Below, one piece after another: positions 7,177 through 14,689 of a stretch of 17,280 nt of DNA. The stretch is from the NCBI GenBank assembly GCA_964523015.1, contig CAZFXN010000057.1, positions 1-17,280 on the forward strand, read 5' to 3'. A program made the translations under genes and the position numbers. The DNA comes from JAWXBT01 sp964523015. Lineage in GTDB: Bacteria; Bdellovibrionota_C; UBA2361; J135. Numbering within the stretch: position 1 is the stretch's first letter; every line of letters starts with the position of its first letter. Below the pieces are notes generated by a model. That model made no database searches and was not told where the DNA came from. It worked only from the letters and a program-made list of their open reading frames with translations.

Positions 7177-8424
7177 TTGGGACAAGCAAATACTAAAAGC
7201 GATGAGATGTTAAAGGTATGTGAACATACCCTTCCTAATGGATTAAAGATTATTGGGGAGATCAATCCATTAGCAAAGAGTGTTGCATTAGGATTTTTTG
7301 TCCATACTGGTGCTCGTGACGAAACCATAAAAGAGGCTGGAGTATCACATTTTCTTGAGCACATGATGTTTAAGGGAACTGCGAAGCGATCCACTTTAGA
7401 TATCACATATGCACTTGGTAATATGGCGGCGAAATCTAATGCGTATACCTCTGAAGAGAGCACAGTTTATTACGCGGCAGTACTTCCAGAGTATTTTGAC
7501 GATCTAAAAGAGTTACTCTCAGATATGTTGCGTCCGTCATTTAATCCTACAGAGTTTGACGTTGAGAAAAAAGTAATCTTAGAAGAGATAGCATTATACA
7601 AAGATAAACCTCATTACTTCCTTTTTGAGCACATGTTTGCTGATTATTTCAAAGGGCATTGTGCCGGTAATTCAGTTTTAGGATCAACCGAATCTGTCTC
7701 AGCAGTAACCCGCGATGAAATGAAGAGTTATTTCGATCGGAGGTATGTAGCTTCTAATATGTTGGTAGTTGCTACTGGTAACTTTGATTGGGAGGATCTG
7801 ATTAAAGATCTGACTAAGTATTGTGCAAGCTGGCCAAAGGGAGAAGTTAAAAGAGAATTGAAAAAATTTATTCCAACTAAGTTAGAAAAAATTTATACCA
7901 AAAAAGATCTAAACCAAGTTCACTTAGCATTTTTGGCAAATGGCCCATCGATAGAAGATGACGAGAGATTTCCTTTAGGTGTTCTAGCCGTTATTGTTGG
8001 AGATAGTGTTGGGTCGAAACTCTACTGGGAGTTAATTGATAAGGGATTGGCAGAAACAGCTGATATGGATGTTGACGAAAAGGAAGATGCTGGTTGTGTG
8101 ATGACCTTTGTTTCTACTGAGCCAGAAAACGTAGATAAAGTAAGAGGTATTGTAAGGAAAGTATTAGGCCAGGCAGCTGATTTTACGGATCAAGAGCTTG
8201 AGCGAGCAAAAACAAAACTAGTAACTCGAATTGTGCTTGGTGGAGAATCTACCTTAGGCAGAATGCGTTCTATCGGTCATGAATGGATGTCTAGAAAAGA
8301 GATCCATAACCTTAATAATTACGTTTCAAAGATAAAGAGAGTCGATAGAGCGACGATTAATAAAGCACTTGAGAAATTTCCACTAACTGACTGGTCTGAA
8401 TTTAGATTGCAGTCTGAGAATTGA
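7177..8424 (+). CDS. M16 family zinc metallopeptidase, catalytic subunit
   Basis: A 415-residue processing-peptidase-like M16 protease. The inverted zinc motif HFLEH (H58, E61, H62) is followed by MMFKGT, and the third ligand is expected in VILEEI (E136 or E137). The C-terminal domain has SKLYWELIDKGLAETADMD where single-chain enzymes usually have an Arg and Tyr, so the substrate-binding pair is lost here and is present in the preceding gene instead. The start is TTG at 7177, chosen because AGGAGA at 7167-7172 sits 4 bases upstream; the ATG at 7207 (residue 11) is the alternative. No secretion signal is visible. It likely forms a heterodimer with the upstream product; the substrate is unknown. 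Confidence 0.95.
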   Translation: MGQANTKSDEMLKVCEHTLPNGLKIIGEINPLAKSVALGFFVHTGARDETIKEAGVSHFLEHMMFKGTAKRSTLDITYALGNMAAKSNAYTSEESTVYYAAVLPEYFDDLKELLSDMLRPSFNPTEFDVEKKVILEEIALYKDKPHYFLFEHMFADYFKGHCAGNSVLGSTESVSAVTRDEMKSYFDRRYVASNMLVVATGNFDWEDLIKDLTKYCASWPKGEVKRELKKFIPTKLEKIYTKKDLNQVHLAFLANGPSIEDDERFPLGVLAVIVGDSVGSKLYWELIDKGLAETADMDVDEKEDAGCVMTFVSTEPENVDKVRGIVRKVLGQAADFTDQELERAKTKLVTRIVLGGESTLGRMRSIGHEWMSRKEIHNLNNYVSKIKRVDRATINKALEKFPLTDWSEFRLQSEN

Positions 8425-8432
8425 TAAAGAAT

Positions 8433-8789
8433 TTACTTATCCCCGTATAACTCATCTTCATCAATATCAAGATCGATATCGTCATCAGCAGAGTTGTCAT
8501 CGACTTCTTCCTCTTCCTCCTCTGCATCGTTTTCGAATATCTCTGGGTCTAACTCTTTAAGAGATTCGGTAAGAGTAGAAACAACGGAGGCGATAAAGGA
8601 GGGGCTAAATTCGTCTTCGTCCACGACGGCATCTATGGCTGAGCTAACTTCGCTGATAATAGCACTGGACAGCTCCGCTTCGGATTCTGTACCGTAGTCC
8701 TCAGACAAAGTTTCCTCTAATGTCTTAAACCCTAAAAGGAGAGTATTTAGACCCTCAACTATTTGATTGTTTGATTTTTTCTTTGCCAT
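8433..8789 (-). CDS. Small highly acidic hypothetical protein
   Basis: A 118-residue protein that I do not recognise. The N-terminus is basic (MAKKKSNN), residues 8-85 look helical and Ser/Glu-rich, and residues 86-118 are almost entirely Asp and Glu, including six consecutive Glu and a DDDIDLDIDEDE tail. Such a tail could bind basic partners, mimic DNA, or simply keep the protein soluble; nothing shows which. It ends 8 bases from the M16 catalytic gene in convergent orientation and is divergent from the lipoprotein gene. Its ribosome binding site is weak. The antisense Ser-rich frame across it is a shadow of the acidic codons. That it is a real gene rests on length, composition and its clean fit between neighbours. 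Confidence 0.6.
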   Translation of the reverse strand: MAKKKSNNQIVEGLNTLLLGFKTLEETLSEDYGTESEAELSSAIISEVSSAIDAVVDEDEFSPSFIASVVSTLTESLKELDPEIFENDAEEEEEEVDDNSADDDIDLDIDEDELYGDK

Positions 8790-8929
8790 AACGGGTTAAA
8801 TCCAATAGTTTTTACATCTTAATTAAACTACTATGTGGTAGCTGTTATATAGTAGATTACTAGAGAATGCCAAATAGTCAAACAAAAGTGTGTCTCTTAA
8901 ATGTCTCAAAGTATAGGTTGGTGAGCAGA

Positions 8930-9586
8930 ATGAATGTCAAAAAATCGGTCGTTTTTATCTCTATTATTAGTATTGGGGTTTTTATAACTGGCTGTACCAG
9001 TACAAGTAAGTTAGCTGATGGAGCAACGGCTAACGTAGATCTAGTGCAGAAAAAATCATTCACTCAGAAACCGTTTCAATTAAGTTATGTAGATGTTGAA
9101 GCGTTGGCAAAGGTGTCTGCTCTAAGAGTTGGTGCGCCAAAGTGGAATAGTGATATGGCTATTTGTCACGATAGAATAAACTTAGAAAAGGAAATCTATA
9201 CAACCTTTTCCGGGACAGTTGGGGTAGAAACACTCTTAGAGGGTGATAACAAAAATGCAAATGAAGCTTCAATTATTAATTTCACAATGCTGACCTGTGA
9301 GGAGAGAGTCGGATCAGCTTTAGGTGTGGAAAACCCAGCAAGTGTATCCTTTCTCATTACCGTTAATGCGTCTGATGGCCAAGAGATTTGGTCCGGTACG
9401 TTTAATCTTAAAGATGCTGCCTTATTTGATAACTTATTGGCGGCACCAGAAAAGCTTAAAATCGGAGCTGGCTGGCTAACCGCAAACGACCTTATCCAGC
9501 ATGGGTTAAAATTAGCAGCGAAGGACTTTGAAAGCCAAAGAGCTCGATTCTTTATCTCAAATGGTTTTGGGACAGTTACTAACTAG
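8930..9586 (+). CDS. Lipoprotein of unknown function
   Basis: The predicted lipoprotein signal peptide is MNVKKSVVFI followed by a hydrophobic stretch and the lipobox ITGC, with Cys22 as the lipidated residue (codon 8993-8995). Residue +2 is Thr, consistent with sorting to the outer membrane. I chose the ATG at 8930 because it gives a standard signal peptide; the frame stays open to an ATG at 8867, which would add 21 residues, and TTG 8918 or GTG 8921 are also possible. The mature part is about 195 residues. GQEIWSGTFNLKDAALFDNL near the C-terminus, then GWLTANDLIQHGL, resembles envelope lipoproteins of deltaproteobacteria-like genomes as I remember them, without a known role. It is monocistronic, followed by a hairpin over its stop codon. 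Confidence 0.82.
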   Translation: MNVKKSVVFISIISIGVFITGCTSTSKLADGATANVDLVQKKSFTQKPFQLSYVDVEALAKVSALRVGAPKWNSDMAICHDRINLEKEIYTTFSGTVGVETLLEGDNKNANEASIINFTMLTCEERVGSALGVENPASVSFLITVNASDGQEIWSGTFNLKDAALFDNLLAAPEKLKIGAGWLTANDLIQHGLKLAAKDFESQRARFFISNGFGTVTN

Positions 9587-9603
9587 TCTTTTGCTAGTAA
9601 GTA
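9577..9603 (+). terminator. Hairpin over lipoprotein stop, possible weak terminator
   Basis: TACTAACTAG and CTAGTAAGTA can pair in a 10-bp stem with one mismatch around a 7-base loop (TCTTTTG). It overlaps the TAG stop at 9584-9586. No T-run follows, so it is not a standard intrinsic terminator. Confidence 0.3.
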
Positions 9604-9750
9604 TTGGCCCTGCCTTCACTTTATTGCTGAGAAAAAACTGAGAAATTGCTGAAAAATCACAGCGGACAGCACTTTCAGTGTTTCCAAAAATCAATCTGTA
9701 GTTCAAAATTCGAATACTTCAGTGCTTGAAAACAATCTGTTGATGCCGCT

Positions 9751-9772
9751 ATTAATAATATTAATTATTAAT
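9751..9772. repeat. AT-only inverted repeat upstream of ftsK
   Basis: ATTAATAAT - ATTA - ATTATTAAT: perfect 9-base arms around a 4-base centre, 36 bases before the ftsK start. A candidate promoter TTGAAA (9726-9731) with TATTAA (9750-9755) at 18-base spacing overlaps its left arm, so it could be an operator or an easily melted promoter element. AT-rich DNA makes chance palindromes likely. Confidence 0.4.
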
Positions 9773-9807
9773 ACTGCAACTTTTGATTTTTTTATTAGGT
9801 ATAGATT

Positions 9808-12375
9808 TTGAGCGTCAAGAAAAGAAGACCAGATTCACGAAAGAGAAAAAAGAGAAACTCACCATCTTTGGCGAGAAAGCCAGAGGATTATAAATGGGGG
9901 CCAGAGGCCTTATCCATTGTGTTTGGTGCAATATCAGTTTTTCTACTTTGTAGTATCGTAGTTCAGCATGCTGAACTACGGGTGATGTTTGGAATTGAAG
10001 ATCGCTCCGATAAGATCTTAGGCCCGGTTGGACGTTTTGTCGGTGTTATGTTGTATGGCTCGATGGGCTGGGGTTCTTTGACCCTTGTTGCTTGGACAGC
10101 TTTTCTCTCTGTTCAGGCTTGGAAAGAGCAACTTTTATTAAAAGATATAAAACATCCGGTCTGGGTCCTCTCTTTAGGAAGTGTAGGAGTTCTATTTTCA
10201 TTATGTACAGTTTTAGCAATTCTATTTGGTGAGAGTGCTGGAGGCAGTATCGGAATAATGGCTAGTAAGCCATTACTTATGCTTTTTAGTGTTGTTGGAG
10301 CGTTAATTGTTACAACTGCACTTTTTGTGCTCTCCCTTAGTTTCGCTCTTGGTATGTCAGTTATTCAGATGACCAGGCTAGCATGGGATCTTATTACTGA
10401 CCTTGTTGCTTTAGTTTTTATAACGATCCCTTTAATGCTCTTTGGTTGGATCACCTTTTTACTTAGCAAAATGTTAGGTGGAATAGTCCTTGTTTTAGAA
10501 GCGATTTTTTCAGAGGAAATTATTGGCAAAGTAGGGGCTATTTTCTCATTCTTTCGACGCCAAGAGAATGATGATCGGCCAATGCCTAAACCTCAGATCA
10601 GAAAGAATGTAATTGAGGATGATTCTGATAAGGACTTAGATTTTGAGGATGATGATGAAGTGGAATACGAAATTCAGGTCCGTCGTAGAGGTGGGGATGA
10701 GAAAGTTTCAGTAAGAGATCTTCAAGCGATTAGACGTCGACTTAAAGAATCTGCTCCTGCAGCGGATATTTACTACTCAGGCAAATATGATCCCCCTGAG
10801 ATCTCGTTATTACCAAGAGGATTAACTTCAGATAGTGGTACTAATGATGAAGAGCTCATAGATAAATCTCGTCAGATAGAAGTTAAGTTAAAAGATTTTG
10901 GAATTCTTGGGCGTGTAACAGAGGTTCATCCTGGACCGGTCATTACCTTATTTGAATTTGAGCCGGCTGCTGGAATTAAGGTCGGAAGGATCTCTGCACT
11001 CTCTGATGATCTGGCAATGACACTTAGATCTGTTTCAGTGCGAATTGTTGCTCCGATTCCAGGTAAAGGAACGGTAGGAATAGAAGTTCCTAATGAGAAA
11101 AGAGAGATTGTAAGGTTGCGCGATGTGCTAGAAAGCCCAGAAAGTGTTCGAGGTCAATCGATCCTTTCGGTAGGACTTGGAAAGGATACATATGGGGATG
11201 CCGTTGTTACAGATATCGCAACGATGCCGCATTTATTAATTGCAGGAGCAACTGGTACAGGTAAATCAGTCTGTATTAACGCAGTACTTTTGAGTCTACT
11301 TTATCGGGCAACCCCTGCTGAATTGGGATTAATTCTGATTGACCCAAAGATCCTTGAATTAAGTGTTTATGATGGTATTCCGCACCTAAGAGTTCCGGTT
11401 GTAACAATCCCAAAACAAGCCAAGGCCGTGCTTGATTGGGCCGTGCATGAGATGCATCGACGGTACAGGTTAATGCAAAAGGTTGGTGTGCGAGGCATTG
11501 ATGCCTATAACAGAGTCGCTCGCGGAGAGGAGGAGATAGATAGTGCTGCTAGAATTGAAGAGCACGAGGCTCTTGATCCAACGATCTCTTTAGAGGAGGA
11601 GCTAGTTGATGGTGAGGATCTAGAAAGTAGGGATGATGTCGAAGAGGATAATGATGATATTGTTACTGCTGGGGAGACATTAGCCCCGATTCCAAAAATT
11701 GTAATAGTAATTGATGAGCTTGCTGATCTGATGTTGACGGTTGGTCGAGAGATTGAAGATCTCATTACCAGGTTGGCTCAAAAAGCTAGAGCAGCAGGAA
11801 TTCATCTGATTGTTGCAACGCAACGACCATCTGTAGATGTTATTACTGGTCTTATTAAAGCAAACTTTCCTGCTAGACTTTCATTTCAAGTTTCAAGTCG
11901 GGTCGATTCTAGAACTATTATTGATAGCATAGGTGCAGAAAAACTCCTTGGACAGGGTGATATGTTATTTATGCCACCAGGAGTTGGATCTTTACGGCGT
12001 GTTCATGGAGCGTTTGTTTCTGATTCAGAAGTTAAGAGAGTAGTTGCTGCTCTTAAGAAAAACTGTAAGCCAGTTTATGATCCACTTATTCAAGAACTTT
12101 GTGATAAGGCTCTAAAAGAAGATTTAGATGGTGCTCAAAATGCTAACGGGGGCGCGGATGAATACGATGCGCTTTACGATGAGGCAGTAAAGGTTGTGCT
12201 TGAAAAAGGGAAAGCCTCGACATCTTTAGTTCAGAGAGTTTTAAGGATTGGATATAATAGGGCCGCTAGAATTATTGAAACAATGGAGCGTGATGGCCTT
12301 ATAGGACCTGCAGATGGTGCTAAGCCTAGAGAGGTGATAGGCTCATCCTCTAATGATTTCCAAAATGATCTATAA
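9808..12375 (+). CDS. ftsK: DNA translocase FtsK
   Basis: FtsK anchors at the septum and pumps chromosome termini to the dimer-resolution site during division. The 855-residue product starts at TTG 9808; an in-frame TAG (9802-9804) just upstream rules out a longer form. After a basic N-terminus (SVKKRRPDSRKRKKR) come four or five membrane helices within residues 33-240, then a short charged linker. The motor has Walker A GATGTGKSV (residues 480-488, K486), Walker B VIVIDELAD (D636, E637) and ATQRPSVDVITGLIKANFP. The C-terminal winged-helix gamma domain (about 795-850, VQRVLRIGYNRAARIIE) should read polar guide sequences. Between Walker A and B, residues about 565-622 form a long acidic insert. 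The 3' end overlaps lolA by 23 bases. Confidence 0.98.
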   Translation: MSVKKRRPDSRKRKKRNSPSLARKPEDYKWGPEALSIVFGAISVFLLCSIVVQHAELRVMFGIEDRSDKILGPVGRFVGVMLYGSMGWGSLTLVAWTAFLSVQAWKEQLLLKDIKHPVWVLSLGSVGVLFSLCTVLAILFGESAGGSIGIMASKPLLMLFSVVGALIVTTALFVLSLSFALGMSVIQMTRLAWDLITDLVALVFITIPLMLFGWITFLLSKMLGGIVLVLEAIFSEEIIGKVGAIFSFFRRQENDDRPMPKPQIRKNVIEDDSDKDLDFEDDDEVEYEIQVRRRGGDEKVSVRDLQAIRRRLKESAPAADIYYSGKYDPPEISLLPRGLTSDSGTNDEELIDKSRQIEVKLKDFGILGRVTEVHPGPVITLFEFEPAAGIKVGRISALSDDLAMTLRSVSVRIVAPIPGKGTVGIEVPNEKREIVRLRDVLESPESVRGQSILSVGLGKDTYGDAVVTDIATMPHLLIAGATGTGKSVCINAVLLSLLYRATPAELGLILIDPKILELSVYDGIPHLRVPVVTIPKQAKAVLDWAVHEMHRRYRLMQKVGVRGIDAYNRVARGEEEIDSAARIEEHEALDPTISLEEELVDGEDLESRDDVEEDNDDIVTAGETLAPIPKIVIVIDELADLMLTVGREIEDLITRLAQKARAAGIHLIVATQRPSVDVITGLIKANFPARLSFQVSSRVDSRTIIDSIGAEKLLGQGDMLFMPPGVGSLRRVHGAFVSDSEVKRVVAALKKNCKPVYDPLIQELCDKALKEDLDGAQNANGGADEYDALYDEAVKVVLEKGKASTSLVQRVLRIGYNRAARIIETMERDGLIGPADGAKPREVIGSSSNDFQNDL

Positions 12376-13114
12376 GATTTCTCCTATAAAGGCCCTGTTT
12401 GGGGTGACGCTTAATCTTGCCCTATTTTTTAATATGGCATCCCCTCAATCGCTTTATGCAGATATGAAAGCCTTTGTTTGCAATAAAGATCTCTCTATCA
12501 AAGAGGGTGAAGTAGTTTTAACAAATCTTCAAAAAAAATATAATGAAGTAAAAACCCTCTCTGCTCGCTTTGTTCAATACTCTCACTTAGCTGCTCTCGA
12601 TACCTCTGAATTAAGTCAGGGAAATTTGGTGTTTACTAAACCAGGTAAGATGAAATGGACATACCATGATCCTGAGCCACAGGAATTTATAGCTGATGGT
12701 AAAACACTTTGGTTTTATCAACCTACCGATAACCAAGTTATGGTTGATAACTTTAAAGTCAGCTTTCGAGGAGATCTGCCTGTCTCATTTTTAATAGGCA
12801 TTGGAGATATAGCAAAGGACTTTAACCTTAAAAAAGCTTGCAAAAGTAGTGAGGGAATTATTTTAGAACTACTTCCAAAAAAGGGAGAAAAAAAGGAAGG
12901 AAAAAAAGAAGAAGCGGAATTTCAAAAAATATCCCTCCTCGTGGAGGAGAAAGGATTTCTACCTATTGGGGCAGAGATCTTTGATCCTGCAGGCAATAAA
13001 AACTCCTTTATTTTTAGTGAGTTAGATGTTGTAAAAACATATCCTGATGGGTTCTTTTCACCAGAATTTCCTAAGGGTACTGATATTATAGATAACCGAA
13101 AAGCTCAGCTTTAG
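12353..13114 (+). CDS. lolA: Outer-membrane lipoprotein carrier protein LolA
   Basis: LolA is the periplasmic chaperone that carries lipoproteins from the LolCDE ABC transporter to the outer membrane. The 253-residue precursor has a signal peptide (hydrophobic residues about 11-30) with likely cleavage after SLYA, residue 36. Family blocks follow: VKTLSARFVQ, GNLVFTKPGKMKWTYHDPEPQEF, DGKTLWFYQP and NQV, then the beta-sheet half ending FSELDVV. A Lys/Glu-rich loop (residues 176-189, KKGEKKEGKKEE) interrupts a strand pair and is not usual. C43 and C163 could form a disulfide. The gene overlaps the ftsK 3' end, which suggests coupling; ATG 12365 is the alternative start. It supports the lipoprotein at 8930 being sorted by a Lol system. 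Confidence 0.93.
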   Translation: MISKMIYKISPIKALFGVTLNLALFFNMASPQSLYADMKAFVCNKDLSIKEGEVVLTNLQKKYNEVKTLSARFVQYSHLAALDTSELSQGNLVFTKPGKMKWTYHDPEPQEFIADGKTLWFYQPTDNQVMVDNFKVSFRGDLPVSFLIGIGDIAKDFNLKKACKSSEGIILELLPKKGEKKEGKKEEAEFQKISLLVEEKGFLPIGAEIFDPAGNKNSFIFSELDVVKTYPDGFFSPEFPKGTDIIDNRKAQL

Positions 13115-13140
13115 CATAAAATCCTAACTTCCTTTATAAT
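13111..13140 (+). promoter_or_regulatory. Candidate promoter for rimO
   Basis: TTAGCA (13111-13116, over the lolA stop) and a perfect TATAAT (13135-13140) at 18-base spacing. Transcription would begin near 13147, only a few bases before the first rimO ATG at 13152. Either that start is nearly leaderless or the ATG at 13188 is used. Confidence 0.45.
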
Positions 13141-13151
13141 CCCTCCCTCAT

Positions 13152-14660
13152 ATGACCAAAGCTTTAAAGATACTTGATCAATCCGCGATGCATAGCCATC
13201 AAGACCACCACCATCATGGTGGCGGTGATAGTGGCAGTGATGATCGTGGACAGTGTGCCGTCGCAAATTCAGCACTTATTAATGTGCCGACAACATCCGT
13301 TCGGCCCCGTGATTTTAAAGGACGAGTAGCAGTTGTTACACTTGGCTGTGCGAAAAACAGAGTTGATTCAGAGGTGATGCTTGGAAGCTTTGTCAAAAGT
13401 GGATTTGAAGTAGTCAATGAAGCTGAAGATGCCGATGTGATATTAGTAAACACCTGCAGCTTTCTTGAAAGTTCAGTAAAAGAGAGTGTTGACGCAATAT
13501 TGGCTGTGTCGGAACTTAAAGGAAAGGGACGCTGCCGACAGATCTTAGTAGCCGGTTGCCTTGTTGAAAGATACAGAGAGGAATTAACTAAAACTCTCCC
13601 CGAGGTGGATAAGTTTGTCTCAATTGATGACATTACTAAAGTCGGAGATATAGCTTCAGGTGGTTTTGATAGTGTGATTGATCGCGCAGCACGCCCATAT
13701 TTTCTATACGATGATACTTTACCACGGTATCTTTCAACTAAAATTCACACAGCCTATGTAAAGATCTCTGACGGATGTAATCGCCCATGTACATTCTGCA
13801 TTATCCCAAAAATTCGTGGGGCCATGCGCAGCCGTGATTTTGATTCCGTAATTCGAGAGGTAGTTGAATTAGGTGAGCGTGGTGTTAAAGAGGTCAATCT
13901 AATTGCTCAGGACCTTACTTCCTACGGATTAGATAGTAAGGGAAAGAGACTCTCTGATCTTTTAGAGAAACTCGATGCCGCATCGGCTGCTCGATGGATC
14001 AGACTATTATATGCTTACCCAGTTGGAACAGACGATAAACTGCTACGAGCGATCTCTGATCTGCCATCAGTTGTAGAGTACCTTGATATTCCACTTCAGC
14101 ACTCTAGTGATTCCCTTTTAAAAGTAATGAAAAGACCACTTGGACAATTTTCTCCTAGAAGCATAGTTGAAAAGATTAGAACTCAAGCACCAACTATTCA
14201 TATTAGAACTACATTTATTGTAGGATTTCCTGGTGAAACAGAGAAAGACGTTGAGGATCTTGAATCATTTATTTTAGAGGGGCATTTTACTAATCTTGGT
14301 GTTTTCAAATATTCTCCTGAGCCAGGTACTCCAGCTTTTGAGTTGCCAAATCAAATTGAGACTAAGGAGAAAGAGGCTAGATATAAGCGGTTAATGTTAG
14401 CTCAACAAAAAGTTAACACAGATAGATTAAAGAGCTTTGTTGGAGATGAGTTTGAAGTCCTTATTGAAGGGACTCACGAAGATACTGATCTGTTATTCAC
14501 TGGACGAACCCGCTTTCAAGCCCCAGAGATTGACGGCACAGTAATTATAAATGAATTTAGTGATGGGGTTAGTAACGTTGTCCCAGGACAGTTTGGTAAA
14601 GTTAAGATTACTGAGGTTGTTGGTTATGATCTCTTAGGAACCCTAATTAACGTAGAATAG
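13152..14660 (+). CDS. rimO: Ribosomal protein S12 methylthiotransferase RimO
   Basis: RimO is a radical SAM enzyme with two 4Fe-4S clusters that adds a methylthio group to the conserved aspartate of ribosomal protein S12. The N-terminal UPF0004 domain has C66 (TLGCAKN), C102 (NTCSF) and C136 (AGCLVE). The radical SAM core has C209, C213 and C216 in DGCNRPCTFCIIPKIRG. A TRAM domain closes the protein (about 437-500). SEVMLG and the IPKIRG motif favour RimO over MiaB. At 502 residues it is longer than usual (about 430-450) because of a 55-residue N-terminal extension carrying MHSHQDHHHHGGGDSGSDD. No Shine-Dalgarno is visible before either ATG (13152 or 13188); a GTG at 13284 would give a near-standard length. 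The glycosyltransferase gene follows after 29 bases. Confidence 0.97.
   Translation: MTKALKILDQSAMHSHQDHHHHGGGDSGSDDRGQCAVANSALINVPTTSVRPRDFKGRVAVVTLGCAKNRVDSEVMLGSFVKSGFEVVNEAEDADVILVNTCSFLESSVKESVDAILAVSELKGKGRCRQILVAGCLVERYREELTKTLPEVDKFVSIDDITKVGDIASGGFDSVIDRAARPYFLYDDTLPRYLSTKIHTAYVKISDGCNRPCTFCIIPKIRGAMRSRDFDSVIREVVELGERGVKEVNLIAQDLTSYGLDSKGKRLSDLLEKLDAASAARWIRLLYAYPVGTDDKLLRAISDLPSVVEYLDIPLQHSSDSLLKVMKRPLGQFSPRSIVEKIRTQAPTIHIRTTFIVGFPGETEKDVEDLESFILEGHFTNLGVFKYSPEPGTPAFELPNQIETKEKEARYKRLMLAQQKVNTDRLKSFVGDEFEVLIEGTHEDTDLLFTGRTRFQAPEIDGTVIINEFSDGVSNVVPGQFGKVKITEVVGYDLLGTLINVE
13208..13222. repeat. Inverted repeat within the RimO His-tract codons
   Basis: CCACCAT-C-ATGGTGG, 7-base arms with a 1-base centre, where the codons for the His run meet those of the Gly run. 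It may only reflect CAC/CAT and GGT/GGC codon runs. Confidence 0.4.
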
Positions 14661-14689
14661 ATGCAGAATAAATCACACAGAGTAAATTT

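Noticed and set aside
8494..8697. Plus-strand Ser-rich frame
   Set aside because: Antisense of the Glu/Asp codons of the acidic protein; composition is fully explained by that.
11505..11765. Minus-strand Ser-rich frame within ftsK
   Set aside because: Shadow of the acidic insert and Walker B region of ftsK.
13214..13633. Minus-strand 139-residue frame within rimO
   Set aside because: Overlaps strongly conserved RimO cluster-binding motifs; low-complexity Ser/Thr-rich shadow.
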